In this document: positions 42,325 to 51,540 of the stretch, one piece after another
Position numbering within the stretch: position 1 is the first letter of the stretch
Layout: each line of letters begins with the position of its first letter
Source: an uncultured Collinsella sp.
GTDB taxonomy: Bacteria > Actinomycetota > Coriobacteriia > Coriobacteriales > Coriobacteriaceae
NCBI GenBank assembly: GCA_900545445.1
Contig: UQZH01000004.1
Location: forward strand, 1-64,000
Direction: 5' to 3'
Length of the DNA stretch: 64,000 nucleotides
The notes under the pieces: generated by a model
The model's database searches: none
Seen by the model: only the letters and a program-made list of their open reading frames with translations
Told to the model about the DNA's origin: nothing
Made by a program: the position numbers and the translations under genes

Positions 42325-43511
42325 TGGCTTTTCAGACGACGTGCGGCCCCGACGGGCGTCTGCGGGTTGCAATTTTGGGTTGTACGGGCTCTATCGGCAC
42401 GCAGGCACTCGATGTATGCCGTCAGCATGCCGATCGACTGCAGGTGACGGCACTGTCCGTTAACTCCAGCACCTCGGAGCTCGTTGCCGCCGCCCGCGAG
42501 TTTTCGGTCCCGGCCGTTGCCGTGGCCGATGTCGCTCATGGCGATGACGCCGTGCTGCAGGAGTTGCCCGAGGGAACGAAGTTCGGCGTTGGCGCGCAGG
42601 CGGTTTGCGAGCTCGCGCGTCGCGACGATGTCGACTGCGTGCTCGTTGCTATTGTGGGCGCCGCCGGTCTCGAGGCGAGCCATGCGGCCTTGACCTCGAA
42701 TAAGCGCCTTGCCCTTGCCAACAAGGAGTCTCTCGTCGTCGGTGGCGACTTGCTTATGCCGTTGGCGCAACCGGGCCAGCTTATTCCAGTCGACTCCGAG
42801 CATTCTGCCATCTACCAGTGCTATCTGGGCGAGAATCCGCGCGAGGCTCACTGCATTTGGCTTACCTGCTCGGGCGGCCCGTTCTTTGGCCGCACGCGTG
42901 GCGAGCTCGATCGCGTGACGCGCGCCGATGCCCTGACGCATCCTACGTGGGCTATGGGTGCCAAGATCACGATTGACTCCGCCACCCTCATGAACAAAGG
43001 TCTGGAGCGTATCGAGGCCATGCATCTGTTTGGCTGCGATCTCGATTTCATTAACGTGGTCGTGCAGCGCCAGTCTAAGATTCACTCCATGGTCGAGTTT
43101 GCCGACGGCTCTGTGATGGCGCATCTCGGTGCCTCCGACATGCGCATTCCCATCCAGTTTGCCTTCTCGTATCCCGAGCGTTGGGATACGCCGGCTCCGC
43201 GTATTGATTTCCGCGAGTTGGGGCAGCTTACCTTTGACGCGGCCGATATGGATACCTTTCGCTGCCTTGCGCTGGCCGAACGTGCCGGCAAGACGGGTGG
43301 CACCATGCCGTGCGTGCTCAATGCCGCCAACGAGGTCGCCGTCGATGCCTTCCTGCACGATGGCTGCAGCTTTACCGATATCGATCGCATTGTGGAATCC
43401 TGCATGGATGCCCACGATATGCAGGCGGTCGATTCGTTTGAGCAGCTTCGCGACATCGATGCGTGGGCGCGTGAAAAGGCTGCGCAGGTGCTCGCCGCAA
43501 CCCGTTCCTAA
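42324..43511 (+). CDS. dxr: 1-deoxy-D-xylulose 5-phosphate reductoisomerase
   Basis: Second step of the MEP isoprenoid pathway. The 395-residue product has the NADPH-binding LGCTGSIGTQALDV motif, ANKESLVVGG, DSEHSAIYQC, and the metal-site region MNKGLERIEAMHLFG. ispG, a later enzyme of the same pathway, lies two genes downstream. Confidence 0.96.
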   Translation: MAFQTTCGPDGRLRVAILGCTGSIGTQALDVCRQHADRLQVTALSVNSSTSELVAAAREFSVPAVAVADVAHGDDAVLQELPEGTKFGVGAQAVCELARRDDVDCVLVAIVGAAGLEASHAALTSNKRLALANKESLVVGGDLLMPLAQPGQLIPVDSEHSAIYQCYLGENPREAHCIWLTCSGGPFFGRTRGELDRVTRADALTHPTWAMGAKITIDSATLMNKGLERIEAMHLFGCDLDFINVVVQRQSKIHSMVEFADGSVMAHLGASDMRIPIQFAFSYPERWDTPAPRIDFRELGQLTFDAADMDTFRCLALAERAGKTGGTMPCVLNAANEVAVDAFLHDGCSFTDIDRIVESCMDAHDMQAVDSFEQLRDIDAWAREKAAQVLAATRS

Positions 43512-43536
43512 CCCATAAGGATTGCTTTTTCGTTTT

Positions 43537-44898
43537 ATGGATACTGTTCTGAGCGTTCTCTCATCGGTCTTTTGGGGCCTACTGATGCTTTCCGTCCTCG
43601 TGTTTTTGCACGAGGGCGGCCACTTTTTGGCGGCCCGTGCGTGCGGCGTGCGCGTCACCGAGTTTTTCTTGGGCCTACCGTGCCGCTTCGATATTCATCA
43701 TACGTCGCGTCGCATCGGTACCAAGTTTGGCGTGACGCCGCTGCTGCTGGGTGGTTATGCCGCTATCTGCGGTATGGACCCGACCGATGTCTCGTGTGCC
43801 GACCGTGTGCTTGCTGCGATCTATCGTCATGGTCGCGTTTCAGTTGCAGACCTTTCCGTCGAGCTGGAGCTGTCCGAGGAGGATGTTCTCGAGGCTTGCG
43901 CCTTGCTTTTGGGCTGGGGTTCCATTGCGCCTTGGTACGAGGAAGGGGAGAAGCCTTCACCCAGCTACTATCCGGTTAGGTACCAGACGCTGCCGCGCGA
44001 TGCTGCAGGATATACCACCTTTGACGGCCGCAAGTTCGATCGAGAGCATGCGACAGCCGAGGGCGATGTGTGGGAGCTGCCGGTCGCCGCTTCCGAGTTT
44101 CTTGAGCAGGAGCGTTCGCATACCTATCTGGGCCAGGGTTTTCTCAAGCGTGCCTTTATGCTGCTCGCGGGCATTCTCGTCAATATCCTGACGGGCTTTT
44201 TGCTGCTTATGAGCATCTACTCTATCGCCGGCGTATCGGTGCCGGTCGATAGCAATGTGATCGGTCAGGTTGAAGAAGGCTCTATAGCCGCCAAGGCGGG
44301 CATCGAGGCCGGCGACGCAATTCTTAGTGTCGATGGCGTGTCGTGCTCTTCCTGGATGGACGTGTACGATGCGATCGGAGCGGCCGCCGGCAAGGACGAT
44401 ATCGCCATTGAGTATCAGCACGACGGTAAGAATCTTTCTACCGCGGTCGCGCTCAAGGAGGACGAACGTTTGGGCGTTTATGCCTCCACGCAAGTGGTCC
44501 ATTTGGACCCCATTACGTCGGCGCGGCTGTCGTTCTCCTATGTTCAGCAGACTGCTGAGGGCGTGATGCGCCTGCTGCAGCCGCAGCATACGATGGAGAT
44601 ACTCGATCAGTCCTCCTCGATTGTGGGCATCAGCGTCATGTCTTCTCAGGCGGCTGCCGCCGGCCCCGCGACATTCTTGACGTTTGCCGCGCTCATCTCG
44701 TTCTCGCTGGGCTTTATGAACCTGCTACCCATTCCGCCGCTCGACGGGGGAAAGCTGGTTATCGAGATCATCCAAAAGGTCGCCGGTCGCGAGTTGCCGC
44801 TGAAGGTGCAGACGATCGTGAGCTATGTCGGCATCGCGCTCTTCGCGCTGCTGTTTGTCTATATGCTTCGTTCCGACGTCCTTCGATTTATTTTGTAG
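43537..44898 (+). CDS. rseP: RseP-type site-2 intramembrane protease with extra inserted domain
   Basis: Zinc metalloprotease that cleaves membrane-spanning substrates. The 453-residue product has the HEGGH site (residues 25-29) in its first helix, a PDZ domain (about 228-310), and the NLLPIPPLDGG motif (about 395) holding the third zinc ligand. Between the membrane beta-hairpin (GGYAAICGM, about 71) and the second helix (about 205) is an insertion of over 100 residues. Part of it (ADRVLAAIYRHGRVSVADLS and on) looks like a winged-helix. Typical homologues have a much shorter loop here. The start is uncertain: ATG 43537 fits homology but lacks a close ribosome-binding site; TTG 43522 is the alternative. 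Confidence 0.9.
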   Translation: MDTVLSVLSSVFWGLLMLSVLVFLHEGGHFLAARACGVRVTEFFLGLPCRFDIHHTSRRIGTKFGVTPLLLGGYAAICGMDPTDVSCADRVLAAIYRHGRVSVADLSVELELSEEDVLEACALLLGWGSIAPWYEEGEKPSPSYYPVRYQTLPRDAAGYTTFDGRKFDREHATAEGDVWELPVAASEFLEQERSHTYLGQGFLKRAFMLLAGILVNILTGFLLLMSIYSIAGVSVPVDSNVIGQVEEGSIAAKAGIEAGDAILSVDGVSCSSWMDVYDAIGAAAGKDDIAIEYQHDGKNLSTAVALKEDERLGVYASTQVVHLDPITSARLSFSYVQQTAEGVMRLLQPQHTMEILDQSSSIVGISVMSSQAAAAGPATFLTFAALISFSLGFMNLLPIPPLDGGKLVIEIIQKVAGRELPLKVQTIVSYVGIALFALLFVYMLRSDVLRFIL

Positions 44899-44911
44899 GG
44901 GAGTGTTTGGA

Positions 44912-45994
44912 TTGTCTTTGTCCCATCCTTTGCCGCGCGAGCTGACGCGCCCTGTGTTTGTGGGCGACGTGCAGATAGGTGGCGGCGCTCCGGTGGTGGT
45001 TCAGTCCATGACCTGCACCGATACCGCCGACGCCCAGGCAACGCTTGCGCAAGTGCGTGCGCTTGCCCAGGCGGGTTGCGATGTTGTGCGCGTGAGCGTG
45101 CCCGCTGAGGCTGCGCTCGAGGGCTTTCGCACGATTTGTGCGGAGTCTCCGGTGCCGATCGTTGCCGATATCCACTTTAACCATAAGCTCGCCATTGGCG
45201 CCGTGGAGGCCGGTGCCGCTAAGCTCCGCATCAATCCCGGCAACATTGGCGATTGGGCCAAGGTCGACGCCGTGATCGATGCCGCGGGCGCCGCTGGGTG
45301 CGCGATTCGCATTGGCGTGAACGCCGGCTCGCTTGAGCAGGATATCGCCGAGCGCGATGACCTTACGCAGCCCGAAAAGCTTGTGATGTCGAGCGAGCGT
45401 TTCGTCAAACATTTTGAAGATCGCGGCTTTACCAATATCGTGCTTTCCGCCAAGGCTCATAGCGTGCAAACGACGCTTGACACCTATCGTGCCCTGTCGC
45501 GCGAAATCCCCCATGTTCCGCTTCATTTGGGCGTGACTGAGGCCGGAACCAAGCTCCAGGGCACCATTAAGAGCTCGGTGGGCCTGGGAATTTTGCTTTC
45601 CGAGGGCATTGGCGACACCATGCGCGTCTCGCTCACGGCCGATCCGGTCGAGGAGCCGCCGGTCGCCTGGGGTATCCTGCAGTCGCTGGGTCTTCGCCGC
45701 CGTGGCCCCGAGATCGTATCGTGCCCCACGTGCGCTCGCTGCCAGGTCAACCTCATTCCTATCGCTGAGGAGGTCACTGAGCGGCTTAAGAACTACTCCG
45801 CGCCGCTTTCGATTGCCGTGATGGGCTGTGCAGTCAATGGCCCCGGCGAGGCTTCTGACGCCGACTTGGGCGTTGCCTGCGGACGAGGTCAGGGTCTGCT
45901 CTTTTCGCACGGCCAGATCATTGGTAAAGTAGCTGAGGACCAAATTGTCGACGCGCTTATGGCCGAGGTCGACAAGCTTATTGAGGAGAAATAA
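44912..45994 (+). CDS. ispG: 4-hydroxy-3-methylbut-2-enyl diphosphate synthase
   Basis: Iron-sulfur enzyme of the MEP pathway that converts the cyclic diphosphate to HMBPP. The 360-residue product has the TIM-barrel opening (VFVGDVQIGGGAPVVVQSMTCTDT), LRINPGNIG, and the cluster-binding cysteines in CPTCARCQVN and MGCAVNGPGEASDADLG. TTG 44912 is eight bases after AGGGGAG; upstream in-frame codons belong to the rseP region. Confidence 0.96.
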   Translation: MSLSHPLPRELTRPVFVGDVQIGGGAPVVVQSMTCTDTADAQATLAQVRALAQAGCDVVRVSVPAEAALEGFRTICAESPVPIVADIHFNHKLAIGAVEAGAAKLRINPGNIGDWAKVDAVIDAAGAAGCAIRIGVNAGSLEQDIAERDDLTQPEKLVMSSERFVKHFEDRGFTNIVLSAKAHSVQTTLDTYRALSREIPHVPLHLGVTEAGTKLQGTIKSSVGLGILLSEGIGDTMRVSLTADPVEEPPVAWGILQSLGLRRRGPEIVSCPTCARCQVNLIPIAEEVTERLKNYSAPLSIAVMGCAVNGPGEASDADLGVACGRGQGLLFSHGQIIGKVAEDQIVDALMAEVDKLIEEK

Positions 45995-47716
45995 ATGACT
46001 CGAGCAATGTATATGTCTAAGCTGTATGCTCCGACGCTCAAAGAGGATCCGGCCGATGCCGAGCTTGCGAGCCACCGTCTGCTGCTTCGCGCCGGTATGA
46101 TCCGCAAGGAGGCCGCCGGCCTCTATTCCTATCTGCCGCTCGCGTGGCGCTCGATTCGCAAGATCGAGAACATCGTGCGCGACGAGATGGATGCTGCCGG
46201 CGCCCAGGAGCTCATGATGCCCATCATGGTCGATGCCGAGCTGTGGCGCGAGTCCGGCCGTATCGATGCCTATGGCAAGGAGCTCGTGCGCTTTGATGAC
46301 CGCCACGGCCGCGAGTTCGTGCTCGGCCCCACGCACGAGGAAACCGTGACTGCCCTGGTGCGCAATGAGCTGCGTTCCTATAAGCAGCTGCCGGTGAATC
46401 TCTATCACATCCAGGATAAGTTCCGCGATGAGTTCCGTCCCCGCTTTGGCCTGATGCGCGGTCGCGAGTTCATCATGAAGGACGCCTACAGCTTCTCCGC
46501 CACGCAGGAGAGCCTGCAGGAGGAGTACGACAAGATGAAGCAGGCCTACGCCAACATCTGCGAGCGCTGCTATATCAAGGCCCTGCCCGTTGTTGCCGAC
46601 TCCGGTGAGATCGGTGGCGATACCTCCGTCGAGTACATGGCTTTGGCCGACGCCGGCGAGGCTTCGCTCGTCTACTGCGACGATTGCGGCTTTGCTGCCG
46701 ATGACGAGGCGGCAAGCACCAAGGTCGTCGTGACCGAGGGTCCTGGTGACGGTACGCTCACCAAGGTTGAGACTCCGGGCATGGGCACCATTGAGGCAGT
46801 TGCTAAGTTCTTTGGGTTCCCCGAGAACGGTACGCGCAAGTCCCTGGCTCTCATCGACGCCGAGGGCAAGCCTGTTGTGGCCATCGTTCCGGGCGATCAT
46901 GAGCTCAACGACTGCAAGGCCGAGCACGTCTTTGGCAAGGGCTATCGCATGATGACCGACGAGGAGCTCCTGACCAACGGTCTGCACAAGGGCTTTATCG
47001 GACCGGTTAACCTGCCCGAGGGCATCCGTCTAGTGTGCGACGAGAGTCTGCGCGAGTCCAAGCAATGGGCCTGCGGTGCCAACGAGGTCGATTATCACTT
47101 TACCGGTGCCTGCCCCGAGCGCGACTTTACCGTCGACGAGTGGGCCGATCTGGTCACCGTCGTCGCCGGCGACCCCTGCCCGCACTGCGGCAAGCCGCTC
47201 TCTGCTGCTCGCGGCATCGAGGTCTCCCAGGTGTTCCAGCTGGGCACCAAGTACTCCGAGGCCATGGGTGCCACCTTTATGGACGAGGATGGCAAGGAGA
47301 AGCCGCTCATCATGGGTTGCTACGGCGTGGGCGTGTCTCGCTCGCTCGCTGCCGTCGTGGAGCAGCATAACGACGAGCACGGTATCGTCTGGCCGGTCTC
47401 CGTTGCCCCGTACGAGGTCGCGGTGATTCCGCTCGATCCCAAGAAGGAGGAGTGCGCTACCGTCTGCGACCAAATCGTTGAGGGTCTGTGCACCGAGGGT
47501 ATCGAGGTTGTCGTGGATGACCGCGACGAGCGCCCCGGCTTTAAGTTTGCCGACAACGACCTTATGGGCTTCCCGTATCAGGTAGTGCTCGGCAAGCGTG
47601 GTCTTAAGAACGGCACCGTCGAGCTCAAGGACCGTGCCACGGGCGAGCGCGAGGATGTGGCGATTGATGAGGTCGTCGCCAAGGTCGCCGAGCTTGTGAA
47701 GGCAGCACGTCGTTAA
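45995..47716 (+). CDS. proS: Prolyl-tRNA synthetase, bacterial type with editing domain
   Basis: The 573-residue class II synthetase shows motif 2 (RDEFRPRFGLMRGREFIMKDAYSF), a YbaK-like editing insertion (about residues 230-390), motif 3 (GCYGVGVSRSLAAVVEQ), and an anticodon-binding C-terminal domain. The ATG abuts the ispG stop codon, with GAGGAGA just upstream. It ends the pyrH-to-proS run. Confidence 0.96.
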   Translation: MTRAMYMSKLYAPTLKEDPADAELASHRLLLRAGMIRKEAAGLYSYLPLAWRSIRKIENIVRDEMDAAGAQELMMPIMVDAELWRESGRIDAYGKELVRFDDRHGREFVLGPTHEETVTALVRNELRSYKQLPVNLYHIQDKFRDEFRPRFGLMRGREFIMKDAYSFSATQESLQEEYDKMKQAYANICERCYIKALPVVADSGEIGGDTSVEYMALADAGEASLVYCDDCGFAADDEAASTKVVVTEGPGDGTLTKVETPGMGTIEAVAKFFGFPENGTRKSLALIDAEGKPVVAIVPGDHELNDCKAEHVFGKGYRMMTDEELLTNGLHKGFIGPVNLPEGIRLVCDESLRESKQWACGANEVDYHFTGACPERDFTVDEWADLVTVVAGDPCPHCGKPLSAARGIEVSQVFQLGTKYSEAMGATFMDEDGKEKPLIMGCYGVGVSRSLAAVVEQHNDEHGIVWPVSVAPYEVAVIPLDPKKEECATVCDQIVEGLCTEGIEVVVDDRDERPGFKFADNDLMGFPYQVVLGKRGLKNGTVELKDRATGEREDVAIDEVVAKVAELVKAARR

Positions 47717-47749
47717 TCGACATTTCTGCTAGTAGATGTAATTGCAGGC

Positions 47750-47794
47750 CTGCTCCGCATCTCTCTTAGGATGAGATGCGGAGCAGTCTTTTTT
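47750..47794 (+). terminator. Rho-independent terminator after proS
   Basis: A perfect 14-base-pair stem (47750-47763 with 47773-47786, nine-base loop) followed by TCTTTTTTG. Confidence 0.95.
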
Positions 47795-47815
47795 GTGTGA
47801 ATAAGCTCGACGGGT

Positions 47816-47859
47816 AAAGGAAAACCCCACAGCCCAAATGAGCTGCGGGGTTTTCCTTT
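47816..47859. terminator. Bidirectional terminator between proS and the APH-fold gene
   Basis: Arms of 18 bases (47816-47833 and 47842-47859) with one mismatch. The ends are A-rich on one side and T-rich on the other, so the hairpin can terminate transcription from both strands. It serves the reverse gene ending at 47892. Confidence 0.88.
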
Positions 47860-47891
47860 GTGCCTCCGATGCGAAATAAATCGCTCAGATA

Positions 47892-48656
47892 CTACTGATA
47901 ATCGACGACGTCGATCCAGTTCTTAAGGAACTCATCGTTCACGTTGCGCTTACGAGCGAGCTCGGAAGCGGCGACGATGCTCGTCCACTGACGCACGACC
48001 TGCATGGGCATGTCGGCGCGGTCGCAGTAGAGCTCCAGGTAGGCCTCAGCCTGGTCCTTGCTGCTGAGGGCAAAGAGCAGGTAGGTGGTGGCAACGTCGG
48101 CAGCAGGGGAGCCCTGGGTGGCATGTGCCCAGTCGCAGACGTACAGCTGGCCGTCGTCGCCGACGATGACGTTGGAGGGGTTGAAGTCGCCGTGGCAGAC
48201 CTTGAACTCCTTGGTCATGCCGTCCAGACGCTCCTGAAGGTTGTAGCGCGTGGTGGCATTGAGCTGATCGAGGCTGTCGATCATTCGGGCGAACTTATCG
48301 CGCTGACGGTTGAGCAGCGGGGAGGTGTAGCCGTGGATCTCGATCTGGAGGTCGACGAACATCTCGAGGTACTCACCAAAGCGCTGGGGCTCGGTAGTCA
48401 TCTTCTCGGCAAGGGTGGTGCCCGGAACCTTCTCGGTCACGAGAGCCCAGCCGTTGGCGTTCTCGAGCTGGGAAACCTCGAGAGCCTTGGGGCTGCGGAT
48501 GCCGCACTCATTGATGCGGGCAAGATTCAAAGCCTCGTTGAACACGTCGGAGACGGGCTTGGTCTCGTTAAAGACCTTGACGATCTTGTCGCCCAGGTCG
48601 TAAACGACCTTGTTGCCACGACGGACGAGCTCGGTCTTGGAATCGGGTAGCAGCAT
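47892..48656 (-). CDS. APH/choline-kinase-fold phosphotransferase, substrate unknown
   Basis: A 254-residue kinase-like protein. Key motifs are the catalytic loop HGDFNPSNVIV and the metal-binding CDWAHATQGSPAADVATT, as in aminoglycoside phosphotransferase-family enzymes; an N-terminal lobe with KVVYDLGDKIVKVF precedes them. The family covers antibiotic, choline, homoserine and sugar kinases, so no drug-resistance role should be assumed. The start has GAAAGGA eight bases upstream on the reverse strand. It lies downstream of adhE behind a hairpin. Confidence 0.82.
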   Translation of the reverse strand: MLLPDSKTELVRRGNKVVYDLGDKIVKVFNETKPVSDVFNEALNLARINECGIRSPKALEVSQLENANGWALVTEKVPGTTLAEKMTTEPQRFGEYLEMFVDLQIEIHGYTSPLLNRQRDKFARMIDSLDQLNATTRYNLQERLDGMTKEFKVCHGDFNPSNVIVGDDGQLYVCDWAHATQGSPAADVATTYLLFALSSKDQAEAYLELYCDRADMPMQVVRQWTSIVAASELARKRNVNDEFLKNWIDVVDYQ

Positions 48657-48688
48657 GGTTGCATCCTTTCAACGATGCGATAGAAGCG

Positions 48689-48727
48689 ACGGCGGGGGTG
48701 TGTGAAACACCCGTGCACCCCCGCCGT
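48689..48727 (-). terminator. Hairpin after adhE
   Basis: A perfect 12-base-pair stem (48689-48700 with 48716-48727) just past the adhE stop on the reverse strand. No U-tract follows, so it may be a weak terminator, or act to protect the adhE mRNA end while allowing read-through into the kinase gene. Confidence 0.55.
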
Positions 48728-48744
48728 TAAAAACCGTGCTAGAA

Positions 48745-51393
48745 CTAGCAGACGGCGTAATCCTGAGGCTCGCGGCCGTAGTAGGCGTCCAGGTAGAGCT
48801 CCTTGATCTCGCTCATGAGCGGGTAGCGCGGGTTAGCGCCGGTGCACTGGTCGTTGAATGCCTGCTCGGTCATCTCGTCGAGGGTGTCGAGGAAGTACTG
48901 CTCGTCAACACCGTAGTCGGCGATGGTCTTCTTGACGCCGATGAAGTCCTTGAGCTCCTCGAGCTTCGTGATGAAGTTCTCGAAGACCTCCTTGTCGTCC
49001 TTGCCCTCGATGCCGCAGTACTTGGCCATCTCGGCGTAGTTGTGCAGCGCGTTGGGGTAAGGATACTGGGAGAAGGTACCCATCTTGACGGGAGCCTCGG
49101 CGGCGTTGTAGCGCATAACGCGGGTCAGGATGACGGCGTTTGCGAGGCCGTGGGGCAGGTGATGGAAAGCGCCGAGCTTGTGGGCCATGGAGTGGTTGAG
49201 GCCCAGGAAGGCGTTGGCGAAGGCCATACCGGCCATGCAGGAGGCGTTGTGCATCTCCTCGCGGGCATGCGGGTCCTTGGCGCCGTTCGTGAAGCTGGAG
49301 GGCAGGTTCTCGAAGACGAGCTTAGCAGCGCGCTCGGAGAGGCCCTTGGTGTAGTCGGAAGCCATGATGGAGACGTAGGACTCGATGGCGTGGGTCATGA
49401 CGTCGATGCCGGAGGCAGCGGTCAGGCCGCGCGGGGCGGTCATGCAGTTGTCGGCGTCGACGATAGCCATGTTGGGGAGCAGCGCGTAGTCGGCGAGCGG
49501 CCACTTGATGCCGGTCTCCTTGTCGGTGATGATGGCGAACGGCGTGCACTCGGAGCCGGTACCCGAAGAGGTCGGGACGGCAACGAAGTAGGCCTTCTTG
49601 CCCATCTCGGGGAAGGTGAAGATACGCTTGCGGATGTCCATGAAGTCCATGGCCATGTCCTCAAACTTGCACTCGGGGTGCTCGTACATCATCCACATGA
49701 TCTTGCCGGCGTCCATAGCGGAGCCACCGCCGACGGCGATGATGACGTCCGGCTCAAAGAGAGCCATCTGCTTGGCGCCGCGACGTGCGCACTGCAGCGA
49801 CGGATCGGGCTCGACGTCGTAGAAGCAGTCGTGGGCGATGCCCATCTCGTCGAGCTTGGCCTCGATGGCGCGGGTGTTGCCATTCTTGAAGAGGAACTGG
49901 TCGGTGACGATGAAGGCGCGCTTCTTGCCCATGACGGTACCGAGCTCGTCGAGGGCGACGGGCGTGGAACCCTTCTTGAAGTAGACCTTCTCGGGAGCGC
50001 GGAACCACAGCATGTTCTCACGGCGCTCGGCCACAGTCTTAACGTTGATCAAGTGCTTCACCCCAACGTTCTCGGAGACGGAGTTGCCGCCCCAGGAGCC
50101 GCAGCCCAGGGTCAGAGACGGCTTCATGCCAAAGTTGTACAGGTCACCGATGCCGCCGTGCGAGGACGGGGTGTTGATGACGATACGGCAGGCCTTCATG
50201 ACGTGCTCGAACAGGCTGATCTTCTCGGCCTGGGCGGGGTGCACGTACAGAGAGGCGGTGTGGCCCGGGCCACCGGCGAGCACCAGGTGCTCGGCCTTGT
50301 CGACGGCCTCCTGGAAGTCCTTGGCGTGGTACATGGCCAGGACCGGGGAGAGCTTCTCGTGGGAGAACTCCTCCTTGGCGGGGTCGGTAGAGGTGACCTC
50401 GGCGATCAGGATCTTGGTCTTGGCGGGAACCTCGATGCCGGCGAGCTCGGCGATCTTGGCGGCAGCCATGCCGGGGATGCGGTGATCGAGGGCGCCGTTC
50501 TTGAACATGGCAGCACGCAGGGCCTCCATCTCGGCACCCTGCTTGACGAAGTAGCAACCGCGCTTCTGGAACTCGGCCTTGACCTGGTCATAGATGGTGT
50601 CGATGACGGTCACGGACTGCTCGGAAGCGCAGATCATGCCGTTGTCGAAGGTCTTGGAGTGGATGATGGAGTTGACGGCGAGCAGCACGTCGGCGGTGTC
50701 GTCGATGACGACCGGGGTGTTACCGGCGCCAACGCCCAGGGCGGGCTTGCCCGAGGAGTAAGCGGCCTTGACCATGCCCGGGCCACCGGTGGCGAGGATG
50801 ATGTCGACGTCGCGCATGACCATGTTGGTCAGCTCGATGGAGGGGACATCAACCCAGCCGATGATGCCCTCGGGGGCACCGGCCTTGACGGCGGCATCAA
50901 GCACGAGCTTGGCGGCGGCGATGGTGCACTTGGCGGCAGCCGGGTGCGGGGAGATGATGATGGCGTTGCGGGTCTTCAGGCTGATCAGCGTCTTGAAGAT
51001 CGCGGTAGAAGTGGGGTTGGTCGTCGGGATGACGGCGCCCACGATGCCGATGGGCTCGGCGATCTTGGTGATGCCGTAAGCCTCGTCGCGCTCCAGGACA
51101 CCACAGGTCTTGGTGTTCTTGTAAGCGTTGTAGATGTACTCTGCGGCGTAGTGGTTCTTGATGACCTTGTCCTCAAGAACGCCGCGGCCGGTCTCCTCGA
51201 TGGCCATCTTCGCCAACGGGATACGAGCCTTGTTGGCAGCCATGGCGGCCTCATAGAAGATCTTGTCGACCTGCTCCTGCGTGTACGTAGCAAAAAGCGC
51301 CTGGGCCTCTCGCATCTGAGCGAGCTTAGCCTCAAGCGCCTCTACGTTGTCCACAATTGCGGGAGTAGTGTTTTCCGGTGACTTTTTCACCAT
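48745..51393 (-). CDS. adhE: Bifunctional aldehyde/alcohol dehydrogenase AdhE
   Basis: Converts acetyl-CoA to ethanol in two NADH-dependent steps, a main electron sink in anaerobic fermentation. The 882-residue product has an N-terminal CoA-acylating aldehyde dehydrogenase domain (GIVGAVIPTTNPTSTAIFK, catalytic Cys in NGMICASEQ) and a C-terminal iron-dependent alcohol dehydrogenase domain (IAVGGGSAMDAGK, and the iron ligands in HSMAHKLGAFHHLPHGLANA). Such proteins usually form spirosome filaments. AAGGAGA precedes the ATG on the reverse strand. Confidence 0.97.
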   Translation of the reverse strand: MVKKSPENTTPAIVDNVEALEAKLAQMREAQALFATYTQEQVDKIFYEAAMAANKARIPLAKMAIEETGRGVLEDKVIKNHYAAEYIYNAYKNTKTCGVLERDEAYGITKIAEPIGIVGAVIPTTNPTSTAIFKTLISLKTRNAIIISPHPAAAKCTIAAAKLVLDAAVKAGAPEGIIGWVDVPSIELTNMVMRDVDIILATGGPGMVKAAYSSGKPALGVGAGNTPVVIDDTADVLLAVNSIIHSKTFDNGMICASEQSVTVIDTIYDQVKAEFQKRGCYFVKQGAEMEALRAAMFKNGALDHRIPGMAAAKIAELAGIEVPAKTKILIAEVTSTDPAKEEFSHEKLSPVLAMYHAKDFQEAVDKAEHLVLAGGPGHTASLYVHPAQAEKISLFEHVMKACRIVINTPSSHGGIGDLYNFGMKPSLTLGCGSWGGNSVSENVGVKHLINVKTVAERRENMLWFRAPEKVYFKKGSTPVALDELGTVMGKKRAFIVTDQFLFKNGNTRAIEAKLDEMGIAHDCFYDVEPDPSLQCARRGAKQMALFEPDVIIAVGGGSAMDAGKIMWMMYEHPECKFEDMAMDFMDIRKRIFTFPEMGKKAYFVAVPTSSGTGSECTPFAIITDKETGIKWPLADYALLPNMAIVDADNCMTAPRGLTAASGIDVMTHAIESYVSIMASDYTKGLSERAAKLVFENLPSSFTNGAKDPHAREEMHNASCMAGMAFANAFLGLNHSMAHKLGAFHHLPHGLANAVILTRVMRYNAAEAPVKMGTFSQYPYPNALHNYAEMAKYCGIEGKDDKEVFENFITKLEELKDFIGVKKTIADYGVDEQYFLDTLDEMTEQAFNDQCTGANPRYPLMSEIKELYLDAYYGREPQDYAVC

Positions 51394-51433
51394 TTGTGTC
51401 TCCTTGCGATCGGAGATTTACCCTACGTCTTGC

Positions 51434-51442
51434 ATGATAGCA
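51434..51442 (-). promoter_or_regulatory. Extended -10 element of adhE
   Basis: On the reverse strand TGC is followed directly by TATCAT (51434-51439), giving a leader of about 35 bases. No clear -35 box is present. Confidence 0.5.
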
Positions 51443-51486
51443 AGAAATTAATCGGCGAACGGTCAGATTCCTCTAAAAGGCACACT

Positions 51487-51514
51487 AAAACGCTTCAATA
51501 TACTGAAGCGTTTT
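51487..51514. promoter_or_regulatory. Operator-like palindrome upstream of adhE
   Basis: Perfect 11-base arms (AAAACGCTTCA and TGAAGCGTTTT) separated by ATATAC. Centred about 70 bases upstream of the inferred adhE transcription start, it looks like a binding site for a dimeric regulator. It does not match the usual Rex consensus. It lacks a U-tract role for any neighbouring gene. Confidence 0.6.
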
Positions 51515-51540
51515 AACTAAACTATCCTATAGCATCGCCC

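Noticed and set aside
47892..48656. Antibiotic resistance gene
   Set aside because: The APH fold is shared by many metabolic kinases, and nothing in the sequence or context points to a drug substrate.
48736..51381. Forward open frame of 881 codons opposite adhE
   Set aside because: Mirror-frame artefact of codon bias; the reverse-strand AdhE has all catalytic motifs.
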